Source of the DNA: Catenuloplanes niger
Lineage (GTDB): Bacteria > Actinomycetota > Actinomycetes > Mycobacteriales > Micromonosporaceae
Direction: 5' to 3'
Assembly (NCBI RefSeq): GCF_031458255.1
Contig: NZ_JAVDYC010000001.1
Location: 7,550,501 to 7,614,500, forward strand
Length of the DNA: 64,000 nt
Positions 41,557-49,725 of this stretch are shown here, piece after piece. The notes below the pieces were generated by a model. It was given only the letters and a program-made list of their open reading frames with translations, made no database searches and was not told where the DNA came from. Positions within the stretch are counted from its first letter, which is position 1, and every line of letters begins with the position of its first letter. The position numbers and the translations under genes were made by a program.

Positions 41557-42188
41557 TGCGCCGGCTCCGGGCCCGCCGGTTGCGGGGCGACGTCGGCATG
41601 ACCATGGCCGAGGTGATGGTCTCGATGACCGTGATGGCCGTCCTCATGGTCATCTTCACCGGCGCGATCATCCAGATCCACGGGGTGGTCAACAAGGCGG
41701 ACACGATCGCGGAGACCCAGCTGCAGCTCAACAACGCGTTCATCCGCCTGGACAAGGAGATCCGGTACGCGCGTGCGTTCAGCGACCCGGGTCAGGTCAA
41801 CGGCGACTGGTACGTCGAGTACGTGGTCCAGCAGGACGCCGTGGCCACCTGCGTCGGGCTGCGGATGCAGACCTCGGCGCGGACCCTGCAGCGCCGTGAG
41901 TGGCCGCTGGACCAGAACCCGCCGGCTCCGACCCGCTGGACCACGATCGCGAGTGGCGTCGGCTCGGCCACCCCGTTCACGGTCATGGCCGCGGACACCA
42001 CGTCGGTCAACGGCTTCGGCTTCCAGCGCCTGACGTTGGACATGACCGCGGTGCAGGGCGGCGGCTCGGGCGCCAACGGCGCGCGGGCCGGTTCCACCCG
42101 GCAGAGCAACATCACGTTCACGGCGTTGAACGCGACCAGCGGGAACGTCGATGCGACCTGCGTCAAAGCCAGGGGGATCCCGTCATGA
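41553..42188 (+). CDS. minor pilin, PilW/GspJ-like
   Basis: 211 residues. Leader MMRRLRARRLRGDVG ends in Gly, then MTMAEVMVSMTVMAVLMVIFTGAII with the mature Glu5, a prepilin N-terminus with Met instead of Phe at position 1. The segment QLQLNNAFIRLDKEIRYARAF after the helix is typical of GspJ/PilW pseudopilins. The C-terminal head has two cysteines (ATCVGL and ATCVKA). Start overlaps the previous stop (ATGATG, two adjacent Met codons); its own stop overlaps the next ATG. Likely part of the tip complex that primes pilus assembly. Confidence 0.85.
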   Translation: MMRRLRARRLRGDVGMTMAEVMVSMTVMAVLMVIFTGAIIQIHGVVNKADTIAETQLQLNNAFIRLDKEIRYARAFSDPGQVNGDWYVEYVVQQDAVATCVGLRMQTSARTLQRREWPLDQNPPAPTRWTTIASGVGSATPFTVMAADTTSVNGFGFQRLTLDMTAVQGGGSGANGARAGSTRQSNITFTALNATSGNVDATCVKARGIPS

Positions 42189-43762
42189 GAAAGCTGCTGA
42201 ACCGAGTGCGGCGGGACGACCGCGGTTCGCTCCCGCTGGCGCTGATGGTGACGCTCGTCGGCACCACGCTGGGTGGGCTGCTGGTAACGCTGGTCACCAC
42301 CCAGCTGGTCGCCACCCGGGTGGCGGACGCCCGGGTGCAGGCGCTCCAGGCGGCGCAGACCGGGCTGGACGTCGCGCTGTCGCAGATCCGCGGTGCGGTG
42401 GCCGGCGGGGTCGGCAACCAGAAGCTGCTGCCCTGCCTGCCGCTGACCGGCGCGCTCGGCGGCAGCGACCCGTCGTCGTACTCGGTCACGGTCACGTACT
42501 ACAACAGCGACCCGCAGGGCAAGGACGCGGCCTGGCTGCAGGCGGCGTCCAACAGGGTCAACTGTGTCAGCCTGAACGGCACCGTGGCCGTGCCGGCGTA
42601 CGCGCTGCTCACCTCGACCGGCAGCGCCACCCGCGGGTCCACCACCACCAAGCGTGAGCTGAGTGGCACCTACATGTTCCACACCACGAACGAGAACATC
42701 AGCGGCGGGCTGATCCACGTCTTTCGCGGCAGCACCAGCCTCAACGACCTCTGCATGGACGCCGGCTCCGGCAGCCCGGCCGAGGGCACGCCGGTGAAGA
42801 TGCAGATCTGCAACGCGGGCGCGGTCGCGCAGACCTGGGCGTACAACCCGAACCTGTCGATCTCGTTGGTCTCGTCGAAGGGCGGGTCCCGGCCGCTGGG
42901 CCTGTGCCTGGAGGCGGTCGCGCAGCGCACCGACCGGTCGCCGATCGTGCTGAAGGCGTGCAACGCGGTGGTGCCGGCGCTCTACAAGCAACAGTGGAGC
43001 ATCAACGACTCGGCGAACCTGGTCAACAGCAGGGCCGACGGTACGGACACGGACGGCTTCTGCATCAACGTGGCCAGCGCGAACTCGCCGGGCAGCGGGC
43101 TCTACATCACGAACCGGAACTGTGGCGGGTCCTACAACAACGTGCAGACGTTCTCCCCGGACGCCACGGTCGGCGGCGGCCAGGCCGCGTCCGCGATCGG
43201 CCGGTCGATCGGCCAGCTGGTCAACTACGCGCAGTTCGGCCGTTGCCTGGACGCCACCGGCGGCGACCCGAACGCGTCACACATGATCGCCTGGATCTGC
43301 AAGCAGAACCCCAACGCCGGCCTGGTCATGTGGAATCAGCGGTACAACCTTCCGGACCTGCCGGCCGGGAAGGCGGGCAAGGCGGACAACACCGCGCAGG
43401 GGACCATCACCACCACGTACACGGACTCGAGGGGCAACAAGATCACGATTTGCCTGCAGAGCCCGCTCGCCGTCGAGGTCGGCCGCTACGTGCTCACCCG
43501 TGGCTGCGACAACGGCACGGATCAGCGGTGGACCGTCAAGGGCCAGACCAACTCGTACGCCACCAGCTACACCATCGTGGACTCGAGCGGCTTCTGTCTC
43601 ACGCCGCGCGACCCGAAGCTGGCGAACCCGGACCTCTTCCAGGAGGTCAACAAGGTCAGCAAGATCTACGTGGCGAAGTGCGACGGCTCGACGCTGCAGA
43701 AGTGGAACGCGGACAGCAACATCATCGCGGCGATGGCGCTGAAGGACGTCAAGGAGAAGTGA
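42185..43762 (+). CDS. PilX-like minor pilin fused to a ricin-type beta-trefoil lectin region
   Basis: 525 residues. N-terminus RDDRGSLPLALMVTLVGTTLGGLLVTLVTTQLVATRVADARVQALQAAQTGLDVAL resembles PilX/GspK-type pilins: a Gly before the helix and AAQTGLD after it, but without the Glu at mature position 5. Residues ~165-520 hold at least four repeats with paired cysteines and QxW motifs: QTW (AVAQTWAYN), QQW (YKQQWSIND), QRW (TDQRWTVKG) and QKW (TLQKWNADS), each following a C(L/M)DA or CLxx strand. That is the signature of ricin-B-type carbohydrate-binding modules. It is therefore a candidate pilus-tip lectin. Its 3' end overlaps the convergent XRE gene by 14 bases and closes the pilus operon. 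Confidence 0.85.
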   Translation: MRKLLNRVRRDDRGSLPLALMVTLVGTTLGGLLVTLVTTQLVATRVADARVQALQAAQTGLDVALSQIRGAVAGGVGNQKLLPCLPLTGALGGSDPSSYSVTVTYYNSDPQGKDAAWLQAASNRVNCVSLNGTVAVPAYALLTSTGSATRGSTTTKRELSGTYMFHTTNENISGGLIHVFRGSTSLNDLCMDAGSGSPAEGTPVKMQICNAGAVAQTWAYNPNLSISLVSSKGGSRPLGLCLEAVAQRTDRSPIVLKACNAVVPALYKQQWSINDSANLVNSRADGTDTDGFCINVASANSPGSGLYITNRNCGGSYNNVQTFSPDATVGGGQAASAIGRSIGQLVNYAQFGRCLDATGGDPNASHMIAWICKQNPNAGLVMWNQRYNLPDLPAGKAGKADNTAQGTITTTYTDSRGNKITICLQSPLAVEVGRYVLTRGCDNGTDQRWTVKGQTNSYATSYTIVDSSGFCLTPRDPKLANPDLFQEVNKVSKIYVAKCDGSTLQKWNADSNIIAAMALKDVKEK

Positions 43763-44645
43763 CCGGGTAGGCCTCGTCGAGGAACCGTTCGAGGAACCTG
43801 ATCGTGTCGGCCGGCTGGAGCGCCTCCACGCAGAGGCGCTCCATCGCCGCCGCGTAGTGGTCCACGTCCTCGCGCTTGTCGAGGTAGAGCGCGCTGGTCA
43901 ACTGTTCCATGTAGACCACGTCGGGCAGTTCCTGATCCTGGAAGCGCAGGATGCTGAACGCGCCGCCCGCGGCCGCGTGGCCGCCGGCCTCGAACGGGAT
44001 GACCTGGAGCGTGATGTTCGGCAGCTTGGCCAGCTCGAGCAGGTGCAGGATCTGGTCGCGCATGACGGCGCGGCCGCCGATCGGGCGGCGCAGCGCGGCC
44101 TCGTCGAGCAGGCCCCAGAAGCGTGGCGCGTCCGGCCGGTTGAGCACCTGCTGGCGGGCCATGCGCAGCTTGACCCGGCTCTCGATCTCGTCGGTGGGTG
44201 CGAGGTTGTGGCCGAGCAGGATCACGCCGCGCGCGTAGTCCGCGGTCTGCAGCAGGCCCGGGATGTACTGCACCTCGTAGTTGCGGATGATCGTGGCGGT
44301 CGCCTCGAGCCCCAGGTACGCCTGGAACCAGTTCGGCAGGACGTCACTGTGCTTGTGCCACCAGCCAGGCGTGTTGGCCTCCCGCGCCAGGGCCAGCAGA
44401 CTGGCCCGCTCCTGATCGTCGTCGACGCCGTAGAGGGTCAGCAGGTCGGCGACGTCGCGCTCCTTGAAGCCGACCCGCCCGAGCTCCATCCGGCTGATCT
44501 TCGACTCCGAGGAGCGGATCTCCCAGCCGGCTTTCTCCCGGGTGACGCCCTTGGCCTCACGGAGCTTGCGAAGCTGGGAGCCCAGCAGCATCCGGAGGAC
44601 GGTCGGGCTGCCCGCCGAACCGCCGTCTTTGTCTGCCGTGCTCAC
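43749..44645 (-). CDS. XRE-family regulator with DUF5753 domain
   Basis: 298 residues. Helix-turn-helix at ~16-75 (LGSQLRKLREAKGVTREKAGWEIRSSESKISRMELGRVGFKERDVADLL) and a DUF5753 region (~105-290) with IRNYEVQYIPGLLQTADYAR, RMARQQVLNRPDAPRFWGLLDEAALRRPIGG and DVVYMEQLTSALYLDKREDVDHY. GTG 44645 chosen for the GGAGG nine bases upstream. Such proteins pair with small DUF397 proteins, encoded here 180 bases upstream in the same direction; in streptomycetes related pairs affect development and antibiotic production. Target genes are not known. It overlaps the last pilus gene end to end, which could allow antisense effects. Confidence 0.92.
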   Translation of the reverse strand: MSTADKDGGSAGSPTVLRMLLGSQLRKLREAKGVTREKAGWEIRSSESKISRMELGRVGFKERDVADLLTLYGVDDDQERASLLALAREANTPGWWHKHSDVLPNWFQAYLGLEATATIIRNYEVQYIPGLLQTADYARGVILLGHNLAPTDEIESRVKLRMARQQVLNRPDAPRFWGLLDEAALRRPIGGRAVMRDQILHLLELAKLPNITLQVIPFEAGGHAAAGGAFSILRFQDQELPDVVYMEQLTSALYLDKREDVDHYAAAMERLCVEALQPADTIRFLERFLDEAYPVTSP

Positions 44646-44827
44646 TGTCGTCAGCCTCCGCCTGCTGAACCGAGTCCCCCGCCGCCATGGCTTCTGGCAT
44701 GCGGAAGTTCCACGGCACGCCATGAGCCGCCGCTCAGCCTAGCGCGTCGGAGCCGGATGTCTCCCAGGCCCGGGGGTCGGACTTTCGGTTGATCCCCGGT
44801 GCGCGAACGCGCACCGGGGATCCGGTG

Positions 44828-45064
44828 TCACAGCGCGAGGTGGTCGAACTCGCCGTCGCGGGCGCCGAGGATGAACGCCTCGATCTCGGCCGGGGTGTAG
44901 ATCAGTGCGGGGCCTTCGGGGTCCCGGCTGTTCCGCATGGCCACACCACCGCCGGGAAGCTGCGCGAGTTCCACGCAGTTGCCGCTCGGATTGCTGAAGC
45001 TGCTCTTCTGCCAGGTCACCGGAAGCTGTCCGGCCGGTACGCCGTTGTATGTCATCTGCTGCAT
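44828..45064 (-). CDS. DUF397 small protein paired with the XRE regulator
   Basis: 78 residues. The core TWQKSSFSNPSGNCVELAQLPGGGVAMRNSRDPEGPALIYTPAEIEAFILGARDGEFDHLAL contains the DUF397 signature W(R/Q)KSSxS and CVE, VRDSK-like VAMRNSRDP and the F...A(K/R)xGEFD end. ATG 45064 chosen because GGAGAG precedes it. Proteins of this family often act as partner or antitoxin-like modulators of the neighbouring XRE protein. Gap 45065-45451 to the GGDEF gene contains no gene I can support. Confidence 0.88.
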   Translation of the reverse strand: MQQMTYNGVPAGQLPVTWQKSSFSNPSGNCVELAQLPGGGVAMRNSRDPEGPALIYTPAEIEAFILGARDGEFDHLAL

Positions 45065-45451
45065 GGGCTGTTCTCTCCACTGGTTGGGTTGGGGGACGTG
45101 ACCGCGGACGTCGACCGCCCCCAATGGGCCGACGAGAGTGCGGCTCAACCAAACCTCCGCGCCGTGCTTGTGCACGCCGTGGATGCACGTGCATCGGCTC
45201 TTGCGTCTGCACCGCATACCGAGGATGATAGCTCATGTGCATAAGCACATACTCGTTCACTCTCTGTGATCGGAAATCGGATATCTGGTGGCGAATCAGA
45301 CATTTTCCCGCGGTGGCGTAGCCGTAACTGGCACACTGAGTGATCAGTCAGTTAGTAGCTCCGCCCGTCGCCGGCCGCCCGCGTGCGGGTCGGGCGGACG
45401 CGCGCGGGACTGCTTCGCCACCGCTCCGGTCCTCATAACCGGGGTGGCCGC

Positions 45452-46159
45452 GTGGACGTGACGCTCCTGCTCGGCGGCCTGCTGCTCGCGGGCACGTCCG
45501 GGCTCGCCTGGCGGTCGCACCGCCGGGCACGACGTGCCGAAGCCGAGGCGGCCGGTCTCCGCCTCGCCCTCGACGCCGAGCGCCACGCCGCCAGCCACGA
45601 CCCGCTCACCGGCCTGCCGAATCGGCGGGCTTTTTATCGGTACGGCGCCGAACTCGTCGCCGACCGCCACCGCCCGGCGATCGCCGCGGTCGTGGTGGAC
45701 CTCGACGACTTCAAGCAGATCAACGATGAGTACGGCCACGCGGCCGGGGACACGGTGCTGCGCACCGTCGCCCGCCGCCTGGCCGATTACGCCGGTGACG
45801 ACCTGGTGGCCCGGCTGGGCGGCGACGAGTTCGCCGCACTGCTGACCGGAGCCGCGATCGACGTCGCCCGCGGACGCCCCGCGGACCGCCTCTCCGACGT
45901 GCTGTCGACGCCGATCCCCATCGAGGGAACAGCTGACATCACCGTCACGGTCACCGCCTCGGTCGGACTCGTCCCGGTGTCACCGGGCGCGAGCCTCGCC
46001 GAGGCCCTCGGCCGTGCCGACGAGGAGATGTACGCCGCGAAGAGCGCCCGCTGCCGCGAGCCCCAGGCCGCGCCGGCCCTTTCACCACCGGACACGGCGA
46101 GTCCGGAGATTCCCAGGCAGCCGGCCGAACTGGCGCGTTCCAAGGCAGGAGGGTCATGA
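45452..46159 (+). CDS. GGDEF-domain diguanylate cyclase, short
   Basis: 235 residues. One N-terminal membrane helix (VTLLLGGLLLAGTSGLAW), a short coiled region (RRARRAEAEAAGLRLALDAERHAA) and a GGDEF domain: DPLTGLPNRRAFYRYG, VVVDLDDFKQINDEYGHAAGD, RLGGDEFAALL, and the closing DEEMYAAKSA. The active site is intact, so cyclic-di-GMP synthesis is predicted; no RxxD inhibitory site is evident before GGDEF. There is no sensory domain beyond the helix. GTG 45452 is one of two near starts (the other at 45458); an earlier in-frame ATG at 45383 would add an Arg-rich leader with no membrane logic. The next gene overlaps by four bases. Confidence 0.85.
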   Translation: MDVTLLLGGLLLAGTSGLAWRSHRRARRAEAEAAGLRLALDAERHAASHDPLTGLPNRRAFYRYGAELVADRHRPAIAAVVVDLDDFKQINDEYGHAAGDTVLRTVARRLADYAGDDLVARLGGDEFAALLTGAAIDVARGRPADRLSDVLSTPIPIEGTADITVTVTASVGLVPVSPGASLAEALGRADEEMYAAKSARCREPQAAPALSPPDTASPEIPRQPAELARSKAGGS

Positions 46160-46443
46160 ACATGTCCGCCCCCACGATTGATCCCGATCGGCGAGACCCG
46201 GCCTCGGTGGCCGCGACCGACACCTACCACCCGGCCGACCGGGTCTGGGTCTACCGGGGTGGCGCCTGGCGGGCCGGCATCGTCGAGGTCGCCTCGCGCG
46301 ACGCGGCGACCGTGACCTACCGGCCGAGCAGCTCCCGGGGGACCGGAGTGGACACGCTCACCGCCCGGTTCATGCAGCCCCGCTCCGAGATCGACCCGAT
46401 GCTGGACAAGAAGATCGTCCTGCCGGAGAGCCGGACCGCCTGA
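46156..46443 (+). CDS. small protein of unknown function coupled to the GGDEF gene
   Basis: 95 residues, start ATGA overlapping the GGDEF stop. The middle reads YHPADRVWVYRGGAWRAGIVEVASRDAATVTYRPSSSRGTGVDTLTARFMQPR, which looks like a small SH3/Tudor-like beta-barrel (VWV..G.W..G.V...S...V.V.Y), ending in a basic-acidic tail. Not a PilZ domain: the RxxxR and DxSxxG motifs are absent. I do not recognise a named family. Translational coupling suggests it works with the diguanylate cyclase. Good GGAGG-like site (AGGAGGG) nine bases upstream supports it. Confidence 0.7.
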   Translation: MNMSAPTIDPDRRDPASVAATDTYHPADRVWVYRGGAWRAGIVEVASRDAATVTYRPSSSRGTGVDTLTARFMQPRSEIDPMLDKKIVLPESRTA

Positions 46444-46517
46444 TCAGCCCGCGGCGCACCCGAGGCCGCGGGGACATAGAGGAAGCGGTGGTGGCCGGAG
46501 GACCGGCCACCACCGCG

Positions 46518-47333
46518 TCAGTTCTTCCGGGCCACGCCCGCCCAGTAGTACGCCGCGGTCGGGTCCTCCGGCTCCACCGGCGGGTGCCACGCCAGCACCG
46601 GGACCAGGCCCGGCTCGACCATCTCCCAGCCGGGCACCGCGAAGTAGGCCTCCACGTCCCCGCGCCAGCGCGGCACGAACGTCATCTGGCCCTCGGTGAT
46701 CGCGACCAGCTTCTCGATCGCGGGCGGGTCGAAGTCGTACGCCGGGTGCGTGATCACCACGTAACTGCCGGCCGGCAGCGCGTCCATCAGCTCCCGCACC
46801 GCGCGGCCCGGGTCGTCCGCGTCCGCGATCAGCATCAGCACCGCGATCAGCGTCAGCGCGACCGGCTTGGTCAGGTCGAGCGTGCGGGTCAGCGCCGGGT
46901 CACCGAGCAGGCCGGCCGCGTCCCGCATGTCCGCGTGAATGTACTCCGTGGCGCCCTCGGGGCTGCTCACCAGCAGCGCCCGCGCGTGGACCAGCACGAT
47001 CGGGTCGTTGTCGACGTAGACCACGCGGCAGCGCGGGTCGATCGCCTGCGCGACCTCGTGCAGGTTCGGACTGGTCGGGATGCCGGTGCCGACGTCCAGG
47101 AACTGCGTGACGCCCTGGTCGCGCACCAGGAACTCCACGACCCGGTGGATGAAGTCGCGGTTCGCCTTCGCCATCGACCGGATGGTCGGGATCGTGTTCA
47201 GGAACGCCTGACCGACCGCGCGGTCGACCGCGAAGTTGTCCTTGCCGCCCAGCCACCAGTCGTAGATCCGGGCCGAGTGCGGTGTGCTGGTGTCCACCCC
47301 GGGTGGCGCGTGCTCGCTGTTGTCCGCAGACAC
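46518..47333 (-). CDS. SAM-dependent methyltransferase, DUF574 family
   Basis: 271 residues. Family-specific opening STPHSARIYDWWLGGKDNFAVDR, SAM motif I FLDVGTGIPTSPNLHEVAQ, VVYVDNDPIVLVHARALL for the acidic ribose contact, and HADMRDA. The DUF574 family is large in actinobacteria and its substrates are mostly unknown. GTG 47333 follows AGGAGAGG. It stands alone between convergent small proteins and YaaA. A region 46444-46517 between it and the 95-residue gene holds a GC-rich inverted repeat (GGTGGTGGCCGG and CCGGCCACCACC) that can terminate both. Confidence 0.9.
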   Translation of the reverse strand: MSADNSEHAPPGVDTSTPHSARIYDWWLGGKDNFAVDRAVGQAFLNTIPTIRSMAKANRDFIHRVVEFLVRDQGVTQFLDVGTGIPTSPNLHEVAQAIDPRCRVVYVDNDPIVLVHARALLVSSPEGATEYIHADMRDAAGLLGDPALTRTLDLTKPVALTLIAVLMLIADADDPGRAVRELMDALPAGSYVVITHPAYDFDPPAIEKLVAITEGQMTFVPRWRGDVEAYFAVPGWEMVEPGLVPVLAWHPPVEPEDPTAAYYWAGVARKN

Positions 47334-47430
47334 CGCTGGTCCTCTCCTGGCGCTCGTCGATCCACGACCGCAACAGGGTAGCGCCCGGCGCCGCGGCGCG
47401 AGACCCGCGTCCCCCGACTGTGGACGGTGG

Positions 47431-48204
47431 CTAGAGCTCGCGGACCACGACGTCGAGCGCGCCGGGGGAGGGCTCCTCCACCGTGTACCTGAGGTCGCGC
47501 AGCGCGCTGACCAGCGCGGGCACGGATCGCGGCGCGGCGCCGGCCAGCAGCAGGTCGCGGACCAGGCGGCCCTTCGTGGCCTTGTTGAAGTGGCTGACCA
47601 CGGACCGTTTCGGCGCACCGTCCACGATCCGCTCGTGCAGCACCCGTACCGTCGCGACGTCCTTGATCCGGTCCTTGGCCGGCCGCCAGGCCGCGGCGTA
47701 GGACGAGGAGCGCAGGTCCAGGATCGGGCCTTCGAGCCCGGCCAGCGCGTCCGGGAGCGCGCGGCGCCAGTGACCGCCGACCGCGCCCAGTGGCGGCACC
47801 TTAACCTCCATGCCGCAGCGGTACGCCGGGAGGCGGTCGCCGAGCCGGGACACGCCGAACAGGCCGGAGAAGATCAGGAGCTGGCCGTTCGCGCGGCGCT
47901 TCGCGGCCGGCGGCAGCGTGGCCAGGTCGAGCGCGTCGTAGAGCACGCCGGTGTAGAGCTTCGCGGCCGTGGTGGTCGGCGCGGTCCGCAGCAGCGCGTT
48001 GCGGCGCACCTCGTCGCGCTGCCCGGCGGACAGCCCGAGCGCGGTCACCGCGGTGTCCTCGTCGCCCGCGCACAGCGTGATCAGCGCGTCCAGCGCCGCC
48101 TCGCGCGCCGCGGTCAGCTCCGGGAAGGCCAGCGACGCCAGGTCGAGCGCGGTCCCGCGCGCGGGACGGGCCTTGCCCTCGGACGGCGGAAGCAGGATGT
48201 GCAC
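47431..48204 (-). CDS. yaaA: YaaA-family peroxide stress protein
   Basis: 257 residues, full length for the family. Conserved start HILLPPSEGKARP, then LFGVSRLGDRLPAYRCGMEVKVPPLG, ILDLRSSSYAAAW and FNKATKGRLVRDLLLAG. In Escherichia coli YaaA lowers free intracellular iron and limits oxidative DNA damage under peroxide. The GTG start at 48204 is seven bases after a TAACCT box, a likely leaderless promoter. It diverges from the next gene across 59 bases. Confidence 0.9.
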   Translation of the reverse strand: MHILLPPSEGKARPARGTALDLASLAFPELTAAREAALDALITLCAGDEDTAVTALGLSAGQRDEVRRNALLRTAPTTTAAKLYTGVLYDALDLATLPPAAKRRANGQLLIFSGLFGVSRLGDRLPAYRCGMEVKVPPLGAVGGHWRRALPDALAGLEGPILDLRSSSYAAAWRPAKDRIKDVATVRVLHERIVDGAPKRSVVSHFNKATKGRLVRDLLLAGAAPRSVPALVSALRDLRYTVEEPSPGALDVVVREL

Positions 48205-48211
48205 GGCTGGC

Positions 48212-48217
48212 AGGTTA
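48212..48217 (-). promoter_or_regulatory. -10 box of a leaderless promoter for yaaA
   Basis: TAACCT on the minus strand, seven bases before the GTG start at 48204. No ribosome binding site lies between. Confidence 0.45.
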
Positions 48218-48263
48218 CCCAAGGCCTTCCGTGTGCCGCCGGACACCTGCCAGAATGACGTGC

Positions 48264-48830
48264 GTGCGCACATTCATCGAAAGTCTTCGACGTAGAGCGT
48301 GGTGGATCGCGCCCGAGGCGCTGGTCGCGGTCGGGTTGGTCGCCGGCGGCCTGTACTACAACGCGGTCGCGCCGGAGCTGTCCGAGCCCGAGCTGCGCGT
48401 GCGGGCCACCGAGATGCTCGCGACCGAGCTGGAGCAGGCGACCGTGGACGAGCACGCCAAGCACGGCCATGTGCTCTCCGCGCAGGACCGCATGCTCTGC
48501 GAGGTCGAGGTCTTCGGCGTCGACCCGGCCGGCGAGGGGCGGGAGCGGCACCTGCGCACCGCGTACGGCTACTACCTCTGTGCGGCCGGCAAGCCCGGCA
48601 CGCCGTTCCTGGGCGCGCTGATGAACGCGGGCCCGGCCGTGCTGCACCTGGACGCGGAGCCCGGCGACGACCGGGTGCGGACCGTCACGCTCCAGCAGGA
48701 CTTCGACGCGCAGCTGGCCGCCATGATGCCGGAGCGGTACCGGGCGCAGGCGAGCAAGGGTTTCACCACCGCTGATCCGCCGCGGGCGCTGAAGGAGCGG
48801 TTCGAGCGGGAGGTCACGAACGTGGCATAG
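48264..48830 (+). CDS. single-pass membrane protein of unknown function
   Basis: 188 residues. A short basic cytoplasmic start (RTFIESLRRRAWW), one membrane helix (IAPEALVAVGLVAGGLYYNAVAP), then an acidic outer domain with two cysteines (MLCEVEVFGVDP and YYLCAAGKPG) that could pair, and RTAYGYYLC. GTG 48264 chosen because a CAGAAT box lies seven bases upstream, in keeping with nearby leaderless genes; ATG 48255 (three more residues) lacks any ribosome binding site. No family recognised. Its stop is nine bases before the sirtuin gene, so the two may be cotranscribed. Confidence 0.65.
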   Translation: MRTFIESLRRRAWWIAPEALVAVGLVAGGLYYNAVAPELSEPELRVRATEMLATELEQATVDEHAKHGHVLSAQDRMLCEVEVFGVDPAGEGRERHLRTAYGYYLCAAGKPGTPFLGALMNAGPAVLHLDAEPGDDRVRTVTLQQDFDAQLAAMMPERYRAQASKGFTTADPPRALKERFEREVTNVA

Positions 48831-48833
48831 CCT
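48828..48833 (+). promoter_or_regulatory. -10 box of a leaderless promoter for the sirtuin gene
   Basis: TAGCCT overlaps the stop codon of the preceding gene and lies six bases before the GTG start at 48840. Confidence 0.4.
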
Positions 48834-48839
48834 GGATTC

Positions 48840-49667
48840 GTGGAAGAGGGGATATCGCGGCTGTCCGCGCTGGTGGCGGACGGTGACGTGGCGGTGCTGA
48901 GCGGCGCGGGGCTCTCCACCGAGTCGGGCATTCCGGACTATCGGGGGCCCAGTGGGCTGTCCCGCGCGCGCACGCCCATGACGTACCAGATGTTCACCGG
49001 CGAGCCGGACGCGCGCCGCCGCTACTGGGCGCGCAGCCACGTCGGCTGGCGCACGATCGCGCGCGCCGCGCCGAACGCGGGGCACGAGGCGGTCGCCGCG
49101 CTGGAGCGGGCCGGGCTGCTCACCGGCATCATCACGCAGAACGTGGACGGGCTGCACCAGGCCGCCGGCGCCACCGACGTGGTGGAGCTGCACGGCGGGC
49201 TGGACCGGGTGATCTGCCTGGACTGCGGCGACGTCAGCCCGCGCGAGGTGCACGACGCCCGGATGGCCGCGGCCAACCCGGCGTTCTCCGCCGAGGCGCT
49301 CGCGGTCAACCCGGACGGTGACGTCGAGATCGACGAGGAGCTGGAGGCGGAGTTCCGGGTGCCGGCCTGTGCGGCCTGCGGCGACGGGCTGCTCAAGCCG
49401 GACGTGGTCTTCTTCGGCGAGACCGTGCCGCGCGACCGGGTGCAGGAGTGCTTCGCGCGGGTCGAGGCGGCCCGCCTGTTGCTGGTGCTGGGCTCGTCGC
49501 TGACCGTCATGTCCGGGCGCCGGTTCGTGCTGCGCGCGGCCAAGCTGGGCATCCCGGTGGCGATCGTGAACCGCGGTGTGACCAGGGGCGACGCGTACGC
49601 GGGCCTGCGGCTGGACGCGCCGCTGGGCATCACGCTGAGCACGCTGGCCCGACAATTTCAGTCTTGA
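48840..49667 (+). CDS. Sir2-family NAD-dependent protein deacylase
   Basis: 275 residues. NAD site VAVLSGAGLSTESGIPDYRG, TQNVDGLH with catalytic histidine in VVELHGGLDRVICLDC, zinc cysteines CLDCGD and CAACGDG, then LKPDVVFFGETVP and VLGSSLTVMSG. All catalytic and zinc residues are kept. It removes acyl groups from lysines using NAD+. An insertion of about 30 residues lies between the two zinc CxxC pairs. The last codons run into the promoter of the AHSA1-like gene. Confidence 0.95.
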   Translation: MEEGISRLSALVADGDVAVLSGAGLSTESGIPDYRGPSGLSRARTPMTYQMFTGEPDARRRYWARSHVGWRTIARAAPNAGHEAVAALERAGLLTGIITQNVDGLHQAAGATDVVELHGGLDRVICLDCGDVSPREVHDARMAAANPAFSAEALAVNPDGDVEIDEELEAEFRVPACAACGDGLLKPDVVFFGETVPRDRVQECFARVEAARLLLVLGSSLTVMSGRRFVLRAAKLGIPVAIVNRGVTRGDAYAGLRLDAPLGITLSTLARQFQS

Positions 49668-49693
49668 CTTATATAAGCTGGGGCCGCTAGAAA
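49664..49693 (+). promoter_or_regulatory. promoter upstream of the AHSA1-like gene
   Basis: TTGACT (49664-49669) and TAGAAA (49688-49693) with 18 bases between, in the most AT-rich stretch of the neighbourhood. A transcription start near 49700 would leave a short leader with GAGGGGAG before the ATG at 49726. Confidence 0.45.
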
Positions 49694-49725
49694 CGTAGTC
49701 GCTGTCAACACGAGGGGAGCGGCTC

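Noticed and set aside
46156-46443. PilZ-type cyclic-di-GMP receptor
   Set aside because: The RxxxR and D/NxSxxG motifs required for ligand binding are missing.
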